DNA of 64,000 nt from Toxorhynchites rutilus septentrionalis (taxonomy: Eukaryota > Arthropoda > Insecta > Diptera > Culicidae), in NCBI RefSeq assembly GCF_029784135.1, contig NC_073746.1:4422136-4486135 (forward strand). Reading direction: 5' to 3'. The notes beneath the pieces are model-generated. The model was not told where the DNA came from. It searched no databases and saw only the letters and a list, made by a program, of their open reading frames with translations. The translations under genes were made by a program, and so were the position numbers. Below, piece after piece: positions 55,878 through 64,000 of the stretch (within the stretch, counting starts at the first letter, position 1; each line of letters opens with the position of its first letter).

Positions 55878-56921
55878 ATGTCGTCTGATAATACAGAAAA
55901 TTGCGTGTGCTACGTATGTGAAAAGACCGAAGATGTTCTGTCACGCCTAATAGAATGTGCATACTGCAGGAAGCTAGCCCATTTTCGATGCAAAACGCTT
56001 TACGGAAATGCAGTCTCGAAAACCAAAAGCAATCCTTTCTACTGCTCGGTTGACTGTACTAAGATGCAAGCGAATACCAACCAACAGCCGATCTACAACG
56101 ACGATATCGTCAAAGAACTCCGAGTGTTAGGTCAGTCAATAAAAGAAGTCCGGCAAGAATCAGCAAAATTCCAGAGGATGTTCGAGCAGACAAGCAAGCA
56201 AATAACCGAGATCGCTGTTACCAGCAAACACGTAGAGCAGTCCCAGGTGTTTCTTTCCGAACAGTTCGACTCAATTCAAGCTGAATTTAAAATGCTCAAG
56301 GAGGATGTGGGAAACCTGAAAGCAGATAACGTGCATAATAAGAACGAAATCTGCGAATCCAAGGAAAAGTACCAACAACTAGTCGGAACAGTAGACCGTT
56401 TAGAGGTGGAACTGGACAAGGTACATCGAGCGTCGAAGGAGAATAATGCTATTGTTTTGGGCCTTCCGTTGGTGGACAATGAAAATACCGGTGACCTCAT
56501 ATCAAGTATGTGTCAGCTTGTGAAATGTAATTTCTCTGAGCCAATTGCTTTCGGTGAGGTGAGACGACTGCTCGGGAAAGCTTCGAAAAACCAGGTGGCT
56601 CCCATTCTTGTCACTTTCCGTAACAAGCAAGACAAAGAAGAATTATGTAAGCGGAAGCGAGCTCACGGTATACTATTGGCATCATCTATTGCAGAATCTT
56701 TGGTGGGTTCGAAACGGACGGTGACTATTCGGGATGAGCTGACGGATTATGGTAGGAGTTTGTTGCAGGAAGCAAAGGATTTCCAGACTACTTTGGATAT
56801 CAAATACGTTTGGCCTGGCAGAAATGGAAAGATATTGCTGAAGCGTCACGATGGAGCAGCAGTTGAACAAATTGGTAGCAAACAGCAGTTACAGCTCGAG
56901 CAACATTCAAGCGAACTTTAA
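55878..56921 (+). CDS. CR1-group ORF1: PHD-finger and coiled-coil protein
   Basis: This intact 347-residue frame starts with ATG. Residues 9-60 form a PHD/zinc-finger pattern: CVCYVC, then CAYCRKLAHFRC, then FYCSVDC. Residues about 85-195 are predicted coiled coil (KELRVLGQSIKEVRQESAKF, and QSVEVELDKVH-type heptads). The C-terminal part (AIVLGLP, then RRLLGKASKNQVAPILVTFR and KRKRAHGILL) resembles the nucleic-acid-binding domain seen in many LINE ORF1 proteins. It would package the element RNA. It is unbroken, unlike ORF2. Confidence 0.85.
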   Translation: MSSDNTENCVCYVCEKTEDVLSRLIECAYCRKLAHFRCKTLYGNAVSKTKSNPFYCSVDCTKMQANTNQQPIYNDDIVKELRVLGQSIKEVRQESAKFQRMFEQTSKQITEIAVTSKHVEQSQVFLSEQFDSIQAEFKMLKEDVGNLKADNVHNKNEICESKEKYQQLVGTVDRLEVELDKVHRASKENNAIVLGLPLVDNENTGDLISSMCQLVKCNFSEPIAFGEVRRLLGKASKNQVAPILVTFRNKQDKEELCKRKRAHGILLASSIAESLVGSKRTVTIRDELTDYGRSLLQEAKDFQTTLDIKYVWPGRNGKILLKRHDGAAVEQIGSKQQLQLEQHSSEL

Positions 56922-57022
56922 ACTCATCAGTAATGAGCTCGTCTTCTCATGTTCCTTCGCCGAAGCGTTCCCATTTGTCCACGTGAATAGTAACACTTAT
57001 TGATTTCTGTTACAAATAAAGA

Positions 57023-59815
57023 ATGGCTAACTATTATTATGAATCTTATGACCTTTTGAATAAAAATACAAACCAGCACAATAAACGTTTTCAAATTAAA
57101 ACACTACAGTTCAACGTAAGAGGAATGAATTGCTTAGACAAATTCGATAGAATTAAGGAAGTTTTGTCGTTATGTCGTGTAAACATCGATGTAATAGTTA
57201 TCGGAGAAACATGGGTGAAAGATGATCGCAGTGGGCTTTATGGAATCGACGGATATAGAAGTATTTTCTCATGTAGACTTCACTCCCAAGGTGGTGGCCT
57301 GGCCATGTACGTCAGAAGTGCAATTCACTTTGATGTGCTCGCCAAAGAGGAACATAATGGATTTCATCATATGTATGTTAAATTGAATATCGGAGAATCC
57401 CCTTTTCATCTGCATGCCGTGTACAGACCCCCATCGTATGATCTCTCGACGTTTTTCAAGAAGATTGATTCGATGTGTGCTTTCAATCGAGGATCGCATT
57501 GTGCTATTATTGGAGATGTGAACATTCCGGTCAATAATTCAACAAGTATTGTTGTCAATGAATATAAAAACATACTGAATTGCTATAATTTTACTGTGAC
57601 TAACACGATGATAACGAGACCTGCAAGCCAGAATGTGTTAGATCATACAATCTGCTCTGAATCTTTATCTGCGTCGGTGGTCAACGAGACAATTTTCCCT
57701 GATATAAGTGACCACTGTATTGTACTCTCTACTTTTAACTTACAAAGGCCCATTAAACATCTGGTGCTTGAGAAAACAATCGTTTGAAATATGGAACTGA
57801 ATGATTTGTTTCGAGCTGCGTTGAATGACACTCCGGAGGGAAGCGCAGAGAATAAACTTCAATATATTTTAACAACATACGAGCGTTTAAAAGAAAGTTG
57901 TTCCAGAAAGGTATGCGTACAGGCCAAAGTTAAAGGAGTTTGCCCTTGGATGACTTACGATCTTTGGAAGTTAATCAAGATCAAAGAGAACATACTTAAA
58001 AATCAAAAGCGACGACCCTCAGATGAACGAACAAAAGATATGCTAAAACATATTTCTAAAAAGCTGCAGGAGGTGAAGGATCAGACAAAGGAGGACTATT
58101 ATAACAAATTATTTTCAAATACGAACCAGAAGAATATGTGGAAGAACATTAACAGTGTCATCGGACGGAGTCAAGTTGGAGATAGTACCATTAAGCTGAT
58201 TCTGGACGGGCAGGAGACTAGCCATGGACCAACGATTGCTGACACATTCAACAATTACTTCAGTTCTATTGGACCCCAACTCGCCTCTTCCATAAATAGT
58301 AATCGTAGAATCGGCAGATTCGGTACGATGCAGTACGATTGTCAAATTCAGTTTTGCTACAACCTACGTCAGAGCAAGAAGTAATCTTGAGGATTAATGA
58401 CCTAAAAATGGGAAAAGCTGTGGTTTTGATGGAATCTCCTCAGAATTTGTCAAAAAACACCATTCTTTCTTTGCTTGCTTGCTGCGGGACATCTTCAACG
58501 AGGGAATCTCAACTGGTCGATTGTCAGTTTTGAGCAAAATTTTTGAACAGTTACTTGCGACCAGACTCATCCAGTTTCTCAAACAACATGACGTACTATA
58601 TAGCCGCCAATACGGATTCAGAAGCGGCGCAAGTACCTGGACAGCAGCTTGTGAATTAGTCAATGAGATATATGATGCGATGGATACAAGGAAAATTGAA
58701 GGTGTGTTGTTCCTGGATTTGAAAAAAGCCTTCGACACAATCGATCATGAAATTCTTTTACTCAAAATGGAAATTTTCGGAGTGAGAGGAGTAGCAAACG
58801 ATCTAATAAGGAGCTATCTGACAGGCAGAACGCAATTCGTTTATGTTAACGGTGCGATGAGTTCCGTTCGTCACACTACGGTAGGAGTGCCACAAGGTAG
58901 TAACTTGGGGCCCTTATTTTTTTTTTGTTATACATCAACGATCTGGCCAAACTAAGTCTTCATGGAAATCCACAACTTTTTGCGGATGATACGTCTCTCT
59001 CATACCAAGACCCGAACCCCGACCAGATTATTCGCCATATGGCAGAGGACATGGCTACGCTGCAACAGTTTTTCAATGAAAACTTACTGTCACTCAATCT
59101 TGCAAAAACCAAATATATGCTCTTCCATTCATCTCGTCTTCAAGTGGATCGCCATGCTGGGCTCGTAGTCAACGGTACGACGTTAGAGCAAGTAGATAAT
59201 TTCAAGTATCTTGGTTTGATATTTGACTCCCGGCTACTTTGGAATGAGCATATCAATTCGCTTCAACGTGATTTAAGTGTAATTTGTGGAATCTTGTGGA
59301 AAGTGTCTAAATTCCTGCCGACCAAACCATTGATTGATATGTACTATGCGTTTGTACAATCTAAGCTACAGTATCTGGTGTCAATTTGGGGAGCTGCTAG
59401 CAAAACAAAACTGCAAACCCTACAGTCAACGCAGAATCGATGTTTGAAAGCTGTCTACAAAAGACCTTCGTTGTATTCGACCGTCGGGCTGTATAAAGAA
59501 GCTGCACCTGCGGTTCTTCCGATATTAGCACTCCGTGATCTTCAGTCTCTAGTACAAATGCACAACATGCTCACTAACTCTGCTGCTTTACACAACCAAT
59601 CTCTGCAAAGAACTTCCCATCGATATCCGTTGAGGAACCAAGCCATCTTAACAATTAGACGTCCAAATACCGAAGCCACAAAAAAATCTTTCACCTACCA
59701 TGGAAAACGCCTGTATAATTCACTTCCAATAGAGTTGAAAAGTGAACGAAATATGCAATTATTCAAGCTGAAAATCAAATCTTCCTTGCGAAACAGACTC
59801 GAAAACTACCTTTGA
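57023..59815 (+). pseudogene. CR1-group ORF2: endonuclease and reverse transcriptase, several breaks
   Basis: The endonuclease is in frame from ATG 57023 (QFNVRGMN, GETWVKDDRSG, GDVNIPVN, SDHCIVLSTF). An in-frame TGA at 57785 interrupts the linker. The frame continues to a TAA at 58384, then shifts twice between 58339 and 58500. A stretch usually found before the LLSVLSKI block (NYRPIS) is missing, implying a small deletion near 58533. The RT motifs FLDLKKAFDTIDH, VPQGSNLGPL and FADDTSLS follow, with a further shift in a run of T at about 58916-58926. The end, FKLKIKSSLRNRLENYL, is complete. It is not functional. Confidence 0.9.
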
Positions 59816-60089
59816 TAAAATAGAACGAGAAATGTCGAATCCTCGATCTAGCGCAGTAAAGTGAACAAACACCTTCTTCAAAGAGAGTAATCTCACTGAG
59901 GGTGGAATCGAAAACCGTATCCCGATAACCCATTGATTAATGAATTATTAAAATGAATTGTAATTATAATATTATGTCATAATAAATGTTTATGATTATC
60001 GTTAAAAAAAAAAAAAAAAAAATCCATCCAACCTTCGATGTGTATATTTTTGTTAGAGAGCACTTTCAATTTGACTAAATTTGTCGTAT

Positions 60090-60960
60090 GAGTTCATGGT
60101 GGCCAAGCGGTAGTCCGCGTAGGTACTCCTAGGCGCCCGCCAGTTGGTCTAGGATAGAGTAACCTATTACTTCCGGGGGTCAGATTAACCTCCCGCCACA
60201 CCTCGGTTCCTGGTCTCAGCCTCAGGGACCTTTGAGGTTGGACTCTCAAGACCTCTTTTATGATGGCAAGCTCGTGCTTGACGCCAATCTCTCTCAGGGT
60301 CGGTTCTTCGGGGAAACGCTAATCAAGGCTCGGATGTGGGGTATGAAATTAATCGTGTATATATAATGTTTTTGTTATTTTATTACCTATCCGGTACAAA
60401 TCTGTGTAGGTGTGTGCGTCGGTGTCTTGAGTGTCTTCCGCTGGAATCCTGGTCGCCGGCTAGATCTGTTCACCGTACGCTGGGTATTTCGGGGTTATAA
60501 GGATCCTTTTCTAAACCCTTAATAAACGGGCCCTGTTCAAACAGATAGATGGACACGTCACACACGGACCTAATTTTAATTATTGTCTTTTAATGGGTAT
60601 TTACCTGATTTGATCAGACTCAGGGGCTAACAATAATATTTTTTTAAGATAACTAAATATATCTTTAGTTAACTTCCGCTCGTCTAAAACTTCCCACTCA
60701 ATTTGAAATGAATTCTTCTGACAGTCATTCTTTCATCTACTCTGTGCATTCTCTCTTTTCCTCTTTTGCTTTTCTGTCTTACTTCTCTCAACTTTTCCTT
60801 CCTCTATCAATTCACTATTGTTCATTCTATTTCCACACGACACTCATCCTCTTCTACAGCTCTTTAATGTGAGTGTAATGATGGCTTAATCTAATCCCTA
60901 ACTAATGTGTGTCGTATTCTATGGCATATTTTCCTACGCACTAAATACAAATAGTACAAA
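60090..60960. repeat. Noncoding repeat block, related to 4.3-6.4 kb
   Basis: GGTTCCTGGTCTCAGCCTCA, ACCTCTTTTATGATGGCAAG and the AAACCCTTAATAAACGGGCC motif match, with divergence, the block at 4270-6450. It begins with ATGGTGGCCAAGCGGTAGTC, which resembles a pol III A box. There is no coding potential. Confidence 0.45.
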
Positions 60961-62640
60961 AATAGCGAATAAACGAAGCTACAGTAACAAACCTCCAAAT
61001 GAAATGGATTAAAAATCCCTCTGGTTTTGCCGTGATCATTTTATAATGCGTTTATGCTAACATCAATAAACTATATTAGTTGGAAAAGTAGACATTTCTT
61101 CATTAAAGTTCCCGTTCCAATTTTTTCTATCAAATTGTTAGTTATTTTATATTTGAATATCCAGTTGTTCGACCATAATTTGTTATAACGCTAAACAATT
61201 ATCACTAGGAACAACTTCCACATCGTTTTCTCTAGGCATATCATTTGCTGAGTGACCATTGAAAATGCTGGAAACATCTGGCATAAGCTTTCGAAAATCA
61301 TTTTTTAAGAAGAAAACTTCACCTTTGAAGACTGCGAATGCAAGTTTTAATGATTTATTTATATTTTTAAAAAATAATATGTAATGTGAATTAATTGTGT
61401 AGATTTCTGTCAAGAAATATAGTCATGAATGGAACAACAGTGATGAATGAGAAATTCTGAAATTGTAAAATTAAATATTGTGCCATATTTTGTAATTCTA
61501 GTTGAACATAATTTTGCTCGGGTAAAAGCTGTCGGTATAATTTTTCGAGCTGTTTGGTTTGCTTGTTGCATCGCCGATGTTTTGTTTTGGGAAACATTTC
61601 GGCAACGTGTCAAAATAAGCAATTTGCTAACACTAATAATGTTCGAGAAAGACCCCGATTCGATAAGGTTCTATAGATTTACAAAATACGAAAATTTGTT
61701 CGGTGTGATAGTTATAGGGATCGAATTGACCGTTTTATTCAATTTACCTAATAGGGAACTATCCGATAGATAGTTCTTATATCTCTAAGTAATTGAGGAA
61801 TATGTAAGTCATCTTGGGTGTATTTTTATGGAAATCAATACTTAAGAACACACAAAATGATAATTTCTTTTAAAACATCTGATTGATGAGACTTTACAGA
61901 AAATAAAGTATTATTTATCAATTATTCAGTAACCGATAATTATTTTAATTTTATAAAATAATTATTATTAGTAATTATACTACATCAAGTTTCTTATGAC
62001 TTTTTGATGCAATCAACGTTGGTAGACCGCATCTTAACATTTGAACGATAAGTCGCTCGTAATGCCCAAAAGTTTGGCCACCTTTGCTATAGTTCATACC
62101 CAGGTCATTCATATTGAATATGTGGAATGTATTTATAAGTCCGAGACTGCCCTTTGCCTTGCATGTTTTGAAATATGTACTGAAAAATAAAGGTGCAAAA
62201 AGTAATTTATAAATTCAACTTATACCTTTTGTCCATTGTTTGATGTTGGCAGCATTTTTGTTGCATTTTTATTTTTAAAAAAATCAATACGATTTGTTGC
62301 TCTTTTGATCGAGGTATCTAAAATTATAAATTAAGTCAATTTTTCGGAAGACCAACATCAACTCGCGTTCAACAGTCAGTATCATTTAACGAATCAAGGA
62401 AGATAAGACGATAATGGCAGAAGTGCAAGAAAATATTTGTAGTAAAACATTTTAATATCATAGTAGTTGAACCAGTTTTTATACGTCAATTGTTTTGCAG
62501 CAAACCTAACACATTTAAAAAAGGCCAAAGTCAAACATCATTGGATTTCTCCAAAAAAAAAGTACATGACATGCCAGAATGAATGGAATAAAGTGGAATT
62601 GTCGAATTAAAAATCAGGCTAAAATTTACAGGTCCATTAT
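60961..62640. other. Unassigned AT-rich DNA with one open frame
   Basis: The plus-strand frame of 108 codons at 61447-61773 (MRNSEIVKLNIVPYF..) opens with ATG but resembles nothing known; the minus strand is open over the same region. It is not supported as a gene. Confidence 0.25.
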
Positions 62641-62649
62641 CAGCTTCAA

Positions 62650-63075
62650 TGTACGAAAGAATAAGTTTCTTAGGCACTCCTGCTTCTACATTTTGTAATT
62701 CATGTAACAAATACCTGTTTTTTTTTTTGTCCGCAGCTGCAAATACCGTGCATGGGGTTACTTGTGAATTTACATCACCTCATCAACTCGACCAGTGGCT
62801 TTATAGAACTTCTGTCCGGGAAGCTGCTTCATTGTACAACTTCTGGGCACGTTTCTCGGTCACTAGATTCTGCTTCAGTGTCCTCTTCGGTTGCTTACTG
62901 ACCTAAAAAGATCGAAATCCTTTTCGCAGACGAATCCTGCTGATGGTGCTTCGGCTGGCATTAAATTTTTTGGGTGATACCATAAGTCCTAAATGTTCTC
63001 AACACCTTCAAATACTGCTTCCGATCCTTAGTTCCGCTATGACGCTGATCATGTCGGATTTTGGAAGTGGGTGTC
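62650..63075 (-). pseudogene. Degraded DD37E transposase relic
   Basis: On the minus strand the relic shows RIRLRKGFRSF, stop, VSKQPKRTLKQNLVTEKR and AQKLYNE. It then jumps to LPGQKFYKATGRVDE and HGICSCGQK and ends in QECLRNLFF. These follow the order of the 39.67-40.68 kb transposase (RRIRLREGIRSF, KQPNRTLKQN, IPGQKFYLATARG, GICSCGQK, KECLQKRILPF) with two internal deletions, one removing the first catalytic Asp. Several stops are present. It is an old member of the same subfamily. Confidence 0.75.
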
Positions 63076-64000
63076 CAAAATTAATTTTCAATTAACTGCT
63101 TCATTCAAGCAGAACTTATTTGAAATTAACTAAAATTTGACGAATTTCTCAGCATTGAAAGGGAAAACATTTCAAAACAATTTGCTGTGAAAAAAAATCA
63201 GACTCGATCAGTAGGAGTCAAAAATATCTTCCTACTCTTGGATAATTCCTCAGACTCATGAAGGAAGTGCCTATTCAAAGATTCAATCAAGTTAGAAGAC
63301 GTTCACTAAACTTTCAAATATTTTTATGTGGGCTGGTAAGCTGGTAATATGGGTATTTTTGCGGAGCAAAACGCGACGTCGTGATGATGTGCTTATGTTT
63401 ATTCACCACTCAGTTACAGCCTTTCGGAATCACTGGAGCTCTTTGGTTAATAATTGTATCATTGATGTATTGATATACCGATTTAGAATTGACCGACCAA
63501 ATATCCAAGGTTGATTCAAAATTGTTAATTAATGAGAAGTGTATTATCAATTCGAAAAATAAGAACGATATCTTCCAAATTCCTATAAGGAATGAAAGTA
63601 AATAATTGTGATAACCTGCAAGCATATATTAATATGTTGCAATATATTTCAATAAAAATCGTAATACTTGCCGTTACACAAAAATGTGGGTCGCACAACG
63701 TGCGCACGTAACAGCACTCATAGACCCATGAACTCTTTCCCTCTGCACTCGCATTTCAACTTTTGGAATGCGTAAAAAGTTCGAATGTTCTGCGGATATC
63801 ACATATCAAAAGACGACCCTTGGGCCAGTTATATCAGAATACAGGATAGAAATGAAATAATGGTTAAAACATGACCGAACTTTCTAACGTACGCATGATT
63901 GCAGCAACAAGGGTAAGCATTGTCTCCCCAGACGGGGGTAAGGCAGAAAAAAAGATGAAAGCTACCCTTTGCGTCCGGATGTTTTGCTGCTTCGTCCTCC
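63076..64000. other. Unassigned DNA
   Basis: No supported gene, repeat or RNA. The two open frames near 63326-63707 are in opposite directions and lack motifs. Confidence 0.3.

Larger units (their letters stand above)
55878..59815 (+). mobile_element. CR1-group non-LTR retrotransposon (ORF1 + ORF2 coding part)
   Basis: ORF1 with a PHD-type finger is followed 101 nt later by an ORF2 with endonuclease and reverse transcriptase but no RNase H. The tail after the stop includes AATAAATG and 17 or more A at about 60004-60021. Lack of RNase H and the PHD/coiled-coil ORF1 point to the CR1/L2 group. The 5' boundary and a target duplication were not found; the 5' UTR probably lies within 55.3-55.87 kb. 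Confidence 0.85.

Noticed and set aside
61447..61773. 108-codon frame as a host gene
   Set aside because: AT-rich, overlapped by open frames on the other strand, and no recognisable domain.

Overview
The window looks like a TE-saturated intergenic or intronic stretch of a mosquito genome, most likely an Aedes-type culicine. The evidence is AT-rich DNA, three ITmD37E-type (DD37E) Tc1/mariner copies plus a relic, Tc1, DD41D and Helitron relics, an I-group and a CR1-group non-LTR retrotransposon, tRNA-derived SINEs with triplet tails, and many TA-flanked MITEs. No conserved multi-exon host gene could be recognised. The few unexplained open frames are short and reported with low confidence.

Layout. 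1-10.6 kb: a TA-flanked MITE, a Tc1 C-terminus relic, a repeat block at 4.3-6.4 kb, and a Tc1 relic split by a DD37E transposon. 10.6-16.6 kb: a full-length I-group retrotransposon with both frames open, a 12-bp target duplication and an Inr/DPE-like 5' end. 16.7-21.0 kb: a TIR element into which a 3.2-kb element carrying two broken histone H4 genes has inserted. 21.0-27.0 kb: a MITE, a Helitron relic cut by an intact DD37E transposon, an unknown 88-codon frame, a long TA/GA microsatellite and a frameshifted DD41D transposon. 29.8-32.0 kb: a second histone-carrying element with two broken H2A genes. 33-36 kb: two SINEs and a MITE. 39-41 kb: a DD37E element of another subfamily with a mutated catalytic Asp, inserted into the last codons of an unknown frame. 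41-47.3 kb: a foldback-like element, a MITE, a third histone-type element, another SINE, a repeat pair and an inverted histone-element fragment. 47.4-55 kb: mostly unassigned. 55.9-60.0 kb: a CR1-group element with intact ORF1 and broken ORF2. 60-64 kb: a dispersed repeat and a degraded DD37E relic.

The most interesting signal is a repeat family whose copies share termini built on GACGTAG..CTACGTC and carry pieces of replication-dependent histone genes: H4 at 17.5 and 19.5 kb, H2A at 30.3 and 31.2 kb. They keep the histone mRNA 3' stem-loop, with compensated stem changes between copies, and the AAAGAG purine box expected to pair with U7 snRNA. The H4 units also keep a promoter with CCAAT, CRE (TGACGTCA), E2F-like and TATA motifs. 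A 1-kb copy at 44-45 kb has kept little more than the 3' signal and termini. The coding parts are all broken, so this is read as a mobile or amplified repeat that captured whole histone transcription units. I know of no named family of this kind, but could not search for one.
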